Positions 49,817 through 58,452 are shown, counted from the stretch's first letter. The stretch is 59,691 bases of DNA from an uncultured Bacilli bacterium (GCA_934101625.1 CAKORV010000003.1:1-59691); one strand, 5' to 3'. Translations and numbers: made by a program. Notes: generated by a model from the sequence alone, not told the origin.

Positions 49817-51442
49817 TTACTCTTCACTTTCATTTAACATTTCATAATGAAGTACTATATCTCTATCATAATAAACAATTCTTCCGCTAGGTAATAAAAG
49901 CATTCTATTGATTCCTAAATTATCAACAAAATCCAGATTATGAGATACAACAAGCAAAGTACCTTCAAATTCTTTAAAAGTGTCTGCAATTATCATTTGT
50001 GTCATAGGATCTAAATGATTTGTAGGTTCATCTAAAAGAATTGTATTAGCCCCACTTAAACTTATTTTGGCAAGTGCTACTCTACTTCTTTCTCCCGGAG
50101 ACAATACACTAACTTTTTTATAAATATCATCACCACTAAACAAGAAACTACCTAGTAACTTTCTAAGTTCATAATCCCTTAGATTATACTCACTAAAATT
50201 ATTTAAGATACTCTTATCTAAATCAAGTATTTCATGTTCTTGAGCATAATAAGATATATTAGTTTTTTCACCAACACATATCTCTCCTTCAATAGGATTT
50301 AATTCACCCATAATTAATTTTAAAAGTGTAGATTTACCAATACCATTTTCTCCTACTATCAAGAATTTTTCTCCTCTTGATATATCAAAAGTTAACTTAT
50401 CATATAAAAGATTATCTAAGGTATAACCAAATGTAAGACTATTTGATTTAATAGGTATACTATAACTTGGATAATCTATATGCATCTTTATTCTGGCATA
50501 CTTATTCTTTTTTTCTAACTCTACCTTTTCACTTTGTAATCTTTCTAACTTCTTTATTCTATCTTTAGCAATATTCGCTTTCTTTTCATTACCTCTTATA
50601 TATTTGCTAATGATTTTCTTAAGTTTTTCTTCTTCTTTAACTTGTTTTTCATGCAACCTTAAAGTAGCCTTATCTCTTTCATCTTTAATAGTCAAATATT
50701 TTTTATAGTTACCATTAAATAATTCTACTTTATGTTTTATTTTATCTACATATAAAGTTCTAGTAGTAACTTCATTTAAAAACTCTACATCATGCGAAAT
50801 AACAAGTACTAAACCTTTATACCTCTTTAAATAATTTATAATATAATCTTTGGTATCTAAATCTAAATGATTTGTAGGTTCATCTAATAATAGTATTTCA
50901 GGATTAGAATATAATAGTCTTGCAAATGCTACTTTAGATTTTTGTCCACCAGAAATATTTTTTAATTTTAAATCAAGTAATTCATCATTAATATTCATAC
51001 CACTTATTATTTTTAAAAGTATTCCTTCAGCATTATATTCATCGTAATATGTTAATTTATCTTCAACTTTAGATATTTCTTTATATTTAATGTTTAGTAA
51101 TTTTTCATCTGTAATACTACCAATTTCTTCATATAAAGAATTTAATTTTTCTTTTAATTCTTTAATAGGTCTACCTAAAAGTAAATAATCAAATACTGTG
51201 ATATCATCACTTGGAATTTCATCTGTAATAACTTGTGGGAGGAATCCTATATTAATGTTATTTTTTAGTTTAATTCTACCACTATCAGGAACCAGTTTTC
51301 CAAGTATTAAATTAAATAATGTTGATTTACCTGCACCATTTACTCCCACTATACCTACTTTATCAGTATCATTAAATTGTACTGTAATATCATCAAAGAT
51401 TGTTTGTAAACCAAATGACATACTTAAATTTTCTACATACAT
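49817..51442 (-). CDS. ABC-F family ATPase
   Basis: Two ABC domains lie in one chain without membrane helices: GVNGAGKST (near residue 36) and GENGIGKST (near residue 347), signatures ISGGQKSKVAFARL and LSPGERSRVALAKI, and two LLLDEPTNHLD Walker B motifs. The linker is a long charged helix pair (residues 240-310). ABC-F proteins act on ribosomes; members protect against antibiotics or relieve stalling, and sequence does not separate the two here. AAGGTGAG lies before the ATG. Part of its N-terminal coding region occurs again, decayed, at 54621-54763. Confidence 0.92.
   Translation of the reverse strand: MYVENLSMSFGLQTIFDDITVQFNDTDKVGIVGVNGAGKSTLFNLILGKLVPDSGRIKLKNNINIGFLPQVITDEIPSDDITVFDYLLLGRPIKELKEKLNSLYEEIGSITDEKLLNIKYKEISKVEDKLTYYDEYNAEGILLKIISGMNINDELLDLKLKNISGGQKSKVAFARLLYSNPEILLLDEPTNHLDLDTKDYIINYLKRYKGLVLVISHDVEFLNEVTTRTLYVDKIKHKVELFNGNYKKYLTIKDERDKATLRLHEKQVKEEEKLKKIISKYIRGNEKKANIAKDRIKKLERLQSEKVELEKKNKYARIKMHIDYPSYSIPIKSNSLTFGYTLDNLLYDKLTFDISRGEKFLIVGENGIGKSTLLKLIMGELNPIEGEICVGEKTNISYYAQEHEILDLDKSILNNFSEYNLRDYELRKLLGSFLFSGDDIYKKVSVLSPGERSRVALAKISLSGANTILLDEPTNHLDPMTQMIIADTFKEFEGTLLVVSHNLDFVDNLGINRMLLLPSGRIVYYDRDIVLHYEMLNESEE
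51189..51331. repeat. Duplicated ABC-F segment, copy 1 (continues with 51470-51529)
   Basis: Matches 54621-54763 without gaps at about 93% of positions. A second matching block, 51470-51529, corresponds to 54809-54868 and includes the terminator hairpin and the end of the next gene. Copy 2 lacks about 93 bases between the blocks. Confidence 0.9.
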
Positions 51443-51467
51443 AATCTCACCTTACTTCTTATAAGTT

Positions 51468-51498
51468 CAAAAAAAAGAATTAACAATTTTTAATTCTT
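51468..51498 (-). terminator. Terminator of the small zinc-finger gene
   Basis: A 9-bp stem AAGAATTAA/TTAATTCTT is followed by eight T on the minus strand; nearly repeated at 54807-54837. Confidence 0.85.
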
Positions 51499-51507
51499 CA
51501 AATCTTA

Positions 51508-51738
51508 TTATCTATTTATTTTAGTTTTTCTTTTTACTACATGTTCTTCACTAAAATCATACTCATTTATTTTTTCATTTAATATTTGTATAATTGTGTT
51601 AACTTCCTCTTGTGATCTATAACCCAAAATTCCAATAATATAATTAGCCATTTCTTCTGGATTATTATACCTTTTCTTATATTCATAACCACATGTACAA
51701 GGATATTCCCAACACTTAATACATTCATATAATGACAT
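51508..51738 (-). CDS. Small cysteine-rich (zinc-finger-like) protein
   Basis: The 76-residue protein begins MSLYECIKCWEYPCTCGYEYK, giving C-x2-C-x4-C-x-C, a plausible zinc site. A helical part (NPEEMANYIIGILGYRSQEEVNTIIQILNEKINEYD) follows. I do not know the family. The start at 51738 is set by GGGGGA 7 bases upstream; the frame runs 18 codons further up but without a site. Its last 22 bases and terminator belong to the duplicated segment shared with 54849-54868. Confidence 0.7.
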   Translation of the reverse strand: MSLYECIKCWEYPCTCGYEYKKRYNNPEEMANYIIGILGYRSQEEVNTIIQILNEKINEYDFSEEHVVKRKTKINR

Positions 51739-51951
51739 TAATATTCCCCCATTAAATTTATATATTAGCACCTTTCGGTAGAAGAATAACAACCACTTGA
51801 TGCAAATTTGTAGCTAGTAATAATTACTAGCTAATTAAATTATACTATAAATCTTATCAAATTGGAACAAATTTATTGTATATTATTTAAAAAAATTTAA
51901 TATCGTGTTATCATATTAGACTTGAAAAGCACATGTTGCAAGGAGGAAAAT

Positions 51952-54522
51952 ATGAAATATAATAAATTAATTGAATTTTTATTCTCGACTAAAAATATTA
52001 ACAAAATTTTAACAGAATTTAACAAGCTTTCATTAAATGATAAGCAAATCTTATTAACTAATGATAATATTAAACAAAGATTATATAAAATTGCTGACAT
52101 TAATTTGTTAGTTAATTTATTAATTGATTTACCGTTAGAAACAAGAATAAATTTTTTAAAAGAAATTAATAAAGAAAAATATTTGAAAAATGACGAAAAA
52201 ATAATTATTGAATTTTTGAAATTACAAGATTATGATGAATTTGATTATAAGAAGTTAACACTTTTTGAAAATATGAAAGATAAACAACTTCTATCGATAA
52301 TGTTTAGAAAAATTTCTTCAAACAAATTAAAACTTATAATAATTGAAAATTATAGTCAATTTATAAGTGATTTTGCTTTTGTAGAATATAGTAAAAAAAA
52401 TCTTGAGTTAGTTTTAGAGTCAAAATTAGTAAATAATGTTAGTGATAATATATTACTTAATGAATTAAAAAGAAGACGTTCTAATAATAAAGTAACAACT
52501 CTAATGATGAATGAATTTTTTGATATAGATTCAAATAAACGAAATCATATATTAATTAATGTGGCATTAGAAAATTTAGAAAACGAACTGATACAATTAT
52601 ACAGAGAAAGATTTATGAATGAATCCAGCGAAAACTTAACTAAAACCTTTAAAGAATTAACACAAAATTTAACTTATGTAAATCTACTAATACTTCAAAC
52701 AATGATTTTTAGTGTTAACGATGAAAAAGCAGTTGAACTTATAAAAATGTTTTTTAGAAATGCTTGTAAGATAGAAGATGAAATAGAAGAAAAGTATTTA
52801 AACACGATGATTTATAATTTTAGAAAATTAAATTCAAAAACAAAAGAATTATATAATGTTACTAAACTAAAACAATTTTCAATTATTCATTATCTAAACA
52901 CAGGATTAATTGATGAAGATATTGATAAACTTTTTAATAAGAAAATTACTTTTATTCAGTATCAAAAAACTAATATTAAAAAAATTAATAAAATATTAAA
53001 GATATTAAATAGTATTAGAAACAGTAATGAAAATAAATCAGAAAAAATTAATTTAACTATATTAAGTTATAAATTATATTATATTTTCGGATATGAAAAT
53101 GCTATCGAATTATTAAATGGTAAGTTTGGAAATATAAATTTAGAATTATTAGCTACTATGTTGGATAGATGTAATATTAAAAATGTAGAATTTCAAAAAA
53201 TAAATAATATTTATGAGCCAATAATAAACCAATATTTTGTTCAATTTTTAATAGGAGAAAAAAAAGATAATAATACCACTATAAAAAGAATTTTCCGAGG
53301 TGAATTAGATTTATTAACAAATGAGTTTCCTAATCTATATAATAACTTTGAAAAGTTTCAGCAAATCATCGGAAAGAAAATTCATTTAAATAAACTTATA
53401 TCTTTATTAGAAGAAAATCCATTTATGTTATTACCTAATGAATACAAACTTACAAAAGATATTATTGATAATATTATAAAATCTTATGGTTATAGTGATG
53501 TGTTTAACATTAATAATATTTCTTACGATGATAGAAAAGAATGTGTAAAAGAAGCTTGTAATTTTTATCACAACTATTTGGAAAAAAGAGTAATATCTAC
53601 AATTCCTAGAGTTTTTGGAACTACCAAAAATAATTATAAATACGAAGTTTTAAAGTTAGATGATCCTATTATTATGACAGTGGGCTATCAAACCGGTTGT
53701 TGTTTTAGATTAAGTGGGTTGTCAGAAGAATTTTTAAAATATTGTAGTGAAAGTTTATATGCTAGAGTTATAGTAATTAAAAATGAAACAAATGAAATTT
53801 GTTCAATGATACCAATTATAAGAAATGGTAACGTAATTGTTGGTAATAGTATTGAACGAAATCCAAGGGCAAATAAATTTAAAATATATGAATCTCTTAA
53901 ATGTGCTTTTGATGAAATTTTAAAAATATCAAATCAATATGAAAAAAAGCCTATTATTGCATGCTGTGCTACCAATTTACACGCTAATGTTGAAGAATAT
54001 TCCAATAAAGCTATAAATAGTAATATATTTCCTATTAGTGATAGTTCGTTTTATACAAATTATGGTAGTCCCACTTATATTGTTACAAGTCTAGAAAATA
54101 AAACAGAAAATGATTTTGAATTATATGTACCAAATGCCATGTACTATGATGAAAGACCAAATATTTTAGTATATCATCGGGGTATGAAAGATATAGAAGT
54201 TAAAAACGAAGTTGAAAAAAGAGTAAAATCAATTTCATATCAACATAATATACCAGAAGAAGATCTTTATCTTACAAATTATATTGTTTGTAGTGAAGAT
54301 TGGTATTTAAAAGTTGATTATTACGGAATAAACGGGTGTTGTTTACAAAGAGATATTAGAGCATTAGAAGAATTTAATAATGTAAAGATTTATTTAGAAA
54401 CAAAATTTAGTGGAAAAAGTATTTATGAAGTAGATATAGAAGAATTAGGTTTAAATAATGCGTTTGACAACATTAAGTCAAAAAAAATTGTATTAGAAAA
54501 ACACAACAATATAGAAGAATAA
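51952..54522 (+). CDS. 856-aa protein: helical repeat region plus conserved C-terminal domain
   Basis: Residues 1-540 are helical, Asn/Leu/Ile/Lys-rich, and resemble eroded solenoid repeats. From about residue 550 a compact domain follows: STIPRVFGTTKNNYKYEVLK, GYQTGCCFRLSGLSEEFLKYC (residues 577-600), ARVIVIKNETNEICSMIPIIRNGNVIVGNS and later NGCCLQRDIRALEEF. I recall TGxCxRxxG-plus-RNGN proteins as large unknowns in gut Clostridia. The middle resembles GNAT or PcfJ-like strands, but this is weak. No signal peptide or membrane helix is seen. AAGGAGGAAAAT precedes the chosen ATG. The gene lies between duplicated ABC-F/terminator fragments and may be a mobile cassette. Confidence 0.7.
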   Translation: MKYNKLIEFLFSTKNINKILTEFNKLSLNDKQILLTNDNIKQRLYKIADINLLVNLLIDLPLETRINFLKEINKEKYLKNDEKIIIEFLKLQDYDEFDYKKLTLFENMKDKQLLSIMFRKISSNKLKLIIIENYSQFISDFAFVEYSKKNLELVLESKLVNNVSDNILLNELKRRRSNNKVTTLMMNEFFDIDSNKRNHILINVALENLENELIQLYRERFMNESSENLTKTFKELTQNLTYVNLLILQTMIFSVNDEKAVELIKMFFRNACKIEDEIEEKYLNTMIYNFRKLNSKTKELYNVTKLKQFSIIHYLNTGLIDEDIDKLFNKKITFIQYQKTNIKKINKILKILNSIRNSNENKSEKINLTILSYKLYYIFGYENAIELLNGKFGNINLELLATMLDRCNIKNVEFQKINNIYEPIINQYFVQFLIGEKKDNNTTIKRIFRGELDLLTNEFPNLYNNFEKFQQIIGKKIHLNKLISLLEENPFMLLPNEYKLTKDIIDNIIKSYGYSDVFNINNISYDDRKECVKEACNFYHNYLEKRVISTIPRVFGTTKNNYKYEVLKLDDPIIMTVGYQTGCCFRLSGLSEEFLKYCSESLYARVIVIKNETNEICSMIPIIRNGNVIVGNSIERNPRANKFKIYESLKCAFDEILKISNQYEKKPIIACCATNLHANVEEYSNKAINSNIFPISDSSFYTNYGSPTYIVTSLENKTENDFELYVPNAMYYDERPNILVYHRGMKDIEVKNEVEKRVKSISYQHNIPEEDLYLTNYIVCSEDWYLKVDYYGINGCCLQRDIRALEEFNNVKIYLETKFSGKSIYEVDIEELGLNNAFDNIKSKKIVLEKHNNIEE

Positions 54523-54547
54523 AAGTGATAATAAGCTTTTTTTCTTT

Positions 54548-54800
54548 TTATATCATTGTGGAATTTTGAAAAAATATTGTTTTTGATTCTTTAGTTTCTG
54601 TAAATACATCTCTAATAAGATCAAATATACTGATATCATCACTTGGAATTTCATCTGTAATAATTTGTGGGAGAAATCCTATATTAATGTTATTTTTTAG
54701 TTTAATTCTACCATTATTAGGAACCAGTTTTACAAGTATTAAATTAATTAATGTTGATTTACCATTTTCTGAATCACCAGTAATCGCAATAATTCACCCA
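54548..54800 (-). pseudogene. Decayed ABC-F N-terminal fragment (copy 2)
   Basis: The open minus-strand frame reads ITGDSENGKSTLINLILVKLV, then GRIKLKNNINIGFLPQIITDEIP, closely matching residues 30-80 of the ABC-F ATPase. It then drifts into unrelated sequence and stops at 54548. The upstream edge (MGEL) resembles the second ABC domain, so the fragment is a chimera. There is no start codon. It closes the right side of the segment carrying the 856-residue protein. Confidence 0.88.
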
Positions 54801-54806
54801 TATTAA

Positions 54807-54837
54807 ATAAAAAAAGAATTAACAATTTGTAATTCTT
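54807..54837 (-). terminator. Terminator of the 92-aa gene (duplicated hairpin)
   Basis: AAGAATTA pairs with TAATTCTT; seven T follow on the minus strand. Copy of 51468-51498. Confidence 0.85.
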
Positions 54838-54854
54838 TAAATCAAACTATCTAT

Positions 54855-55133
54855 TTATTTTAGTTTTCTTTTTTGTTTATTATAAAAATCATCTAAAACT
54901 GGTGTCATTTCACTAATAAATTTATTTTGTTGATTAATACTATCGTTTTTTGCTTTATTATATTCACTTTCAAAAATAGTTCTTTTTATATTTTCTAAAG
55001 TTACTCTTTCATACAATTTACTACCAATAATAGGAATATTAATCATCCACTCCTTAGAATTGTAAATATTACTTTCTTTATAGTCAGCAATGAATTGAGC
55101 AATATCATCCATCGTATAATTACTATTTTTCAC
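54855..55133 (-). CDS. Uncharacterised 92-aa protein
   Basis: The start is GTG at 55133, chosen because GGGGGAGT lies 5 bases upstream; an ATG 15 codons earlier lacks any site and adds a spurious hydrophobic stretch. The product (KNSNYTMDDIAQFIADYKESN...VTLENIKRTIFESEYNKAKNDSINQ...LDDFYNKQKRKLK) is soluble, charged and helical, with no motif I recognise. Its last codons and terminator derive from the segment duplicated from 51508. It may be a short antitoxin-like or structural protein, but nothing supports a specific role. Confidence 0.55.
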   Translation of the reverse strand: MKNSNYTMDDIAQFIADYKESNIYNSKEWMINIPIIGSKLYERVTLENIKRTIFESEYNKAKNDSINQQNKFISEMTPVLDDFYNKQKRKLK

Positions 55134-55206
55134 AAAATACTCCCCCAACAAAAACAATATACATAAAATTTTTATCAATGAACTTATTGTTTTAAATTAT
55201 TCAATA

Positions 55207-55280
55207 TGGCAGGGGCAGAAGGACTCGAACCCTCGCGATCAGTTTTGGAGACTGAGATACTACCACTATATGATGCCCCT
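55207..55280 (-). tRNA. tRNA-Trp (anticodon CCA)
   Basis: Minus-strand cloverleaf: acceptor AGGGGCA/TGCCCCT, anticodon arm TCAGT-CTCCAAA-ACTGA with CCA at positions 34-36, T-loop GTTCGAGT, encoded CCA end. A CCA-only tRNA-Trp agrees with UGA being a stop. Confidence 0.95.
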
Positions 55281-55302
55281 AAATCAATTAGTATTATACT
55301 AC

Positions 55303-55341
55303 ATAAAAAACGAAAAAGGAAGAGTTTTTTAGTTCTTCCTT
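55303..55341 (-). terminator. Terminator of the diaminopentanoate-dehydrogenase-like gene
   Basis: AAGGAAGA pairs with TCTTCCTT across a 10-base loop that includes the stop codon, followed on the minus strand by TTTTCGTTTTTT. Confidence 0.8.
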
Positions 55342-56384
55342 AAATTTTTTAATTCACCCATTCTACTAGTAGGTACATATCCTGGTTCACTATTTAGAAC
55401 ATCAGGTATTCTATTAACTATACTCGCGCAAGTTAATTCAACTGTACAAGGTCTATTAATAATCATTGTCGTATCAGCATCTCCATATATAGTCCACTCA
55501 TTACTATCATAATCTGAACTACTGTAAACTTTACCAATACATTCAGTTTCTAAGGTAATGCCTTCCATAGTTTCAGTAGTTACTACCGCACTCATACCTG
55601 TACATTCACCTTTTTTTACTGTCATTCCTAAAGTACTAGAAAAAATATCTTCTTCTGCTATTTTAGGTACACATTTTTGAACTTGACTTTTTAAAGTAAG
55701 TCCAAGCTTATCTAATAACCAACCATTAACATTCCACATATATGATGGAAGAAATTCTCCCTTATTTATTAATTCTAAACGTTCTTCTTCACTTATATTA
55801 TCAGCACTAGCAACACTTTTTTCAAAATCACTAACACTTAAGCCAGCCCCATGCGCTTTAGCAAGTGCAATTCCATAATCCTCAACATTATAACTACTAC
55901 TACCTTTTATCTTTGTAATATTATGTGTGGCTCCACATAATGTAGAAATTAGATTACCCCAAAAAGCATCTTGGTATCCACTTCCAGTAATAGTACAATT
56001 ATTTTCTTTAGCTAATGTATCGATCTCATTAGTCAAAACAGGATTTGAATTCATTGGATAAAACGCTTCTTCACAAGTCGTAATAGCATTAATTCCTAAA
56101 CGAGCACAAATAAGTAAAATATCTTTACAATCATTTAGTAAACTCATTGTAGTTACAATACATATATCTGGTTTAAGAATACTTAAATCCTCTTCTACTA
56201 AACTAGCATTTTTAATAGAAACACCTAAATATTCTCCCTTGGTTACTACAGAAGCATCTTTCCCGACTATCTCGGGATTTATATCATAAGCGCCAACTAA
56301 GGTCATACCATTTTCTATAGCATATCTCATAGTATATTCGCTCATCTTACCGCAACCATATTGTACAAATCTTATATCTTTCAT
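55329..56384 (-). CDS. Dihydrodipicolinate-reductase-like/2,4-diaminopentanoate dehydrogenase family protein
   Basis: An NAD(P)-binding Rossmann start (RFVQYGCGKMSEYTMRYAIENGMTLVGAYD) leads into a DapB-like N-domain. ARLGINAITTCEEAFYP, GSGYQDAFWGNLISTL and KIKGSSSYNVEDYG follow. This is the arrangement of 2,4-diaminopentanoate dehydrogenase (Ord) of ornithine-fermenting Clostridia and related proteins, not of true DapB, which is about 100 residues shorter. No ornithine aminomutase or thiolase genes are nearby, so the substrate is uncertain. ATG 56384 follows GGAGGG by 3-4 bases; the frame extends upstream without a site. Confidence 0.78.
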   Translation of the reverse strand: MKDIRFVQYGCGKMSEYTMRYAIENGMTLVGAYDINPEIVGKDASVVTKGEYLGVSIKNASLVEEDLSILKPDICIVTTMSLLNDCKDILLICARLGINAITTCEEAFYPMNSNPVLTNEIDTLAKENNCTITGSGYQDAFWGNLISTLCGATHNITKIKGSSSYNVEDYGIALAKAHGAGLSVSDFEKSVASADNISEEERLELINKGEFLPSYMWNVNGWLLDKLGLTLKSQVQKCVPKIAEEDIFSSTLGMTVKKGECTGMSAVVTTETMEGITLETECIGKVYSSSDYDSNEWTIYGDADTTMIINRPCTVELTCASIVNRIPDVLNSEPGYVPTSRMGELKNLRKN

Positions 56385-56463
56385 ACTCCCTCCTATTATT
56401 AGTTTAACACACTTTTCACTCTTCACAAGACTTTATTCAAAATAACATGTAAACTAATGTAAA

Positions 56464-56991
56464 TTATTCTGGTATTCCATATATTTCTTTAACTGTATCA
56501 CAAAAAATATAATTCTTAGGTGGTTTATAAGTTAAATAAGTAAATATAACATAAACAATAATTATAAGTGGAATACTAACTATTTTAAGTACTTTATTAT
56601 TTTCTTCCATTAAAAAGTAATAACTAATTATTGCCATAAAAATATAAATTAAAAATAATAATCCTATTGACACCACCATATTTTCTCCAATTAAACTATA
56701 TATAGGTAGATAAACTATAAGATAAAAAAGAACACCTAAAATAGGTACAAAAGCTAACTGAAATAAAAAATTATTTCTTATAATACCATTTTTACTTAAT
56801 AACATATAATCAATAATTCCATATAAAAGATAAGAAGTAACTATAATTTTCATATGTTCCCATATACTTTCATTTACAGGAAATATTATTGAAAATATAA
56901 CATTTGGAAACCATTCATATGCAAAATGACATAAAAATGATATTAAAAATATTCCAAATACAGATATAACTTTAACTTTTTTTATATTCAT
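56464..56991 (-). CDS. DUF6512-type membrane protein
   Basis: The 175-residue protein has five hydrophobic segments. SFLCHFAYEWFPNVIFSIIFPVNESIWEHMKI near residues 20-50 is the conserved block of this uncharacterised family, in which NESxWEHMK is nearly constant. The C-terminus is short and outward or cytoplasmic (YKPPKNYIFCD). ATG 56991 follows GGTGA by 5 bases; an ATG four codons earlier overlaps the site. No function is known, and the family number is recalled rather than checked. Confidence 0.7.
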   Translation of the reverse strand: MNIKKVKVISVFGIFLISFLCHFAYEWFPNVIFSIIFPVNESIWEHMKIIVTSYLLYGIIDYMLLSKNGIIRNNFLFQLAFVPILGVLFYLIVYLPIYSLIGENMVVSIGLLFLIYIFMAIISYYFLMEENNKVLKIVSIPLIIIVYVIFTYLTYKPPKNYIFCDTVKEIYGIPE

Positions 56992-57081
56992 AACATTCAC
57001 CATTTATTATTATGCTTATCACCATAAGATTTATGAGTAAATTTACATAAAAAATAACATATAATTAAATGAGGTATAATT

Positions 57082-57504
57082 ATGTTAATAAATTATTCAA
57101 ACAAAGAATTAGATTTATGTGCAAGACTTATGCGCGCAGAAGCTCTAGCTGAAGGTGAACTTGGCATGCTTATGGTTGGAAATGTCATTGTTAATCGCGC
57201 TATTGCAGATTGTTTAGATTTTAAAGATGTAAGAACAATATATGATGTTATATATCAAAAAAATCAATTTTCTGGAACTAAAAGTAACTTGTTTTTTTCA
57301 AAGTCAACAACTAGAGAAAAAGATTTAGCAAAACGAGTACTTAAAGGTGAATATTATCATCCAGCAACTAATGCACTATGGTTCTACGCTCCTAAAACTG
57401 GTGAGTCTTGTAAAAAAACTTGGTACAATCAATCATATGAAGGAAGGTACAAAAACCACTGTTTTTATGAACCACAAGAAGGTATATGTAAAGAAATACA
57501 TTAA
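57082..57504 (+). CDS. Cell wall hydrolase of the SleB/CwlJ family
   Basis: A cortex-lytic type hydrolase (Hydrolase_2 domain) without signal peptide, as in CwlJ. The opening YSNKELDLCARLMRAEALAEGELGMLMVGNVIVNRA includes the catalytic Glu in RAEA (Glu20). YDVIYQKNQFSG, NALWFYAPKTG and HCFYEP are family blocks. Length (140) matches CwlJ. CwlJ-like enzymes are made in the mother cell and degrade spore cortex during germination, so this complements the ger operon. GAGGTATAAT before the ATG is the ribosome binding site. Confidence 0.9.
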   Translation: MLINYSNKELDLCARLMRAEALAEGELGMLMVGNVIVNRAIADCLDFKDVRTIYDVIYQKNQFSGTKSNLFFSKSTTREKDLAKRVLKGEYYHPATNALWFYAPKTGESCKKTWYNQSYEGRYKNHCFYEPQEGICKEIH

Positions 57505-57524
57505 AAAATCTAGGAAATCCTAGA
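57503..57524 (-). terminator. Terminator of tag (shared by the hydrolase gene)
   Basis: A 7-bp stem TCTAGGA/TCCTAGA with a 2-base loop is followed by six T on the minus strand. Confidence 0.8.
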
Positions 57525-57530
57525 CACTAA

Positions 57531-58085
57531 TTAATTGCTTTTAAATAAAATGCATTCTTTTTCATGTGAATTAATAATTCCAATAGCCTGTAAATAAGAA
57601 TAAATTATAGTTGTTCCTACAAACTTCATACCTCGCTTCATTAAATCATTTGATATTTTATCTGATAAAATAGAACTAACCTTATCATTTTCATATATAA
57701 TATCTTTTCCACTAAAATTAAGTAAATAATTTTTAAAACTACCAAATTCTTTCTGAATACTCTTGAATATTTTAGCATTGTTAATACTTGCTTTTATTTT
57801 AAGTTTATTTCTTATAATGTCTTTATTATTTATTAGTTCTTTTTGTTTCTTTTCATCATATTTAATTACCTTGTCTATTTCAAAATTATCATAAGCAATC
57901 TTAAAACCTTCTCTTTTATTTAATACACATTCCCATGACAAACCAGCTTGAAAAGATTCTAATATAAGCATTTCAAAAAGATATCTATCATCTAAATTAA
58001 GTACTCCCCACTCTTCATCATGGTATTTAATATATTTCGCATTTTTTAAATTACACCATTTACATCTATTCATATTTACTAACAT
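57531..58085 (-). CDS. tag: DNA-3-methyladenine glycosylase I
   Basis: TagI excises 3-methyladenine from alkylated DNA. Motifs are NRCKWC and YHDEEWGV near the start, LILESFQAGLSWECVLNKREGF with the substrate-binding Glu, and MKFVGTTIIYSYLQAIGIINSHEKEC at the end. Zinc ligands (two Cys, two His) can be matched to CKWC/YH and SHEKEC. Length is normal (184). The start lies inside the decayed ogt gene with AAGGAATAG just before it, so the genes were coupled. ATG 58085 has the better site; ATG 58073 is possible. Confidence 0.92.
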   Translation of the reverse strand: MLVNMNRCKWCNLKNAKYIKYHDEEWGVLNLDDRYLFEMLILESFQAGLSWECVLNKREGFKIAYDNFEIDKVIKYDEKKQKELINNKDIIRNKLKIKASINNAKIFKSIQKEFGSFKNYLLNFSGKDIIYENDKVSSILSDKISNDLMKRGMKFVGTTIIYSYLQAIGIINSHEKECILFKSN

Positions 58086-58320
58086 CTATTCCTTCTAATT
58101 CTAATAACTTTATTTTATTTTTAATACCTCCACCATAATTAGTTATCTTGTCATTTGTACCTACTACCCTATGACAAGAAATAATAATACATATTGGATT
58201 TCAACCTACCGCACCACACAAACCATTAATATAGTTTTCTAATTCAGTTAATTGAATATTATTTTCCTCTAAATAATTAATTTTAGCATCTAATTTTTTT
58301 AAAATTCTTTCTTTATCCAT
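58066..58320 (-). pseudogene. ogt: Decayed methylated-DNA--cysteine methyltransferase (ogt) with in-frame TGA
   Basis: After a perfect AGGAGG and ATG, 39 codons lead to CGAVG, then TGA (58201-58203), then in the same frame NPICIIISCHRVVG and YGGGIKNKIKLLELEG. The second part is the active-site region of Ogt/MGMT, where PCHRV is here SCHRV, with the acceptor Cys kept. The N-terminal domain does not match Ogt and seems replaced or deleted. The residue at the TGA is often His or Trp in homologues, but other genes here use TGA as a stop, so a nonsense mutation is the likely reading. It overlaps tag, forming a former alkylation-repair operon. Confidence 0.8.
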
Positions 58321-58413
58321 AAAGATAGCCTCCTATTTTAACTATATCACGAAATCACAAAAACCATATTGTAAATGTTGTTACTTTACAAAAAATCAAT
58401 GTAATAATTATTT

Positions 58414-58446
58414 AAAAAAACAAGTTATAAACTAATATAACTTGTT
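58414..58446 (-). terminator. Terminator of the LysM gene
   Basis: AACAAGTTATA pairs with TATAACTTGTT (11 bp, loop 6); seven T follow on the minus strand. Confidence 0.88.
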
Positions 58447-58452
58447 AAATAC

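Noticed and set aside
58201..58203. UGA read as tryptophan or selenocysteine
   Set aside because: Many genes in the window end in UGA (for example at 11167, 14662 and 22077), the only tRNA-Trp has anticodon CCA, and no SECIS-like hairpin is obvious. A nonsense mutation in a decaying gene is simpler.
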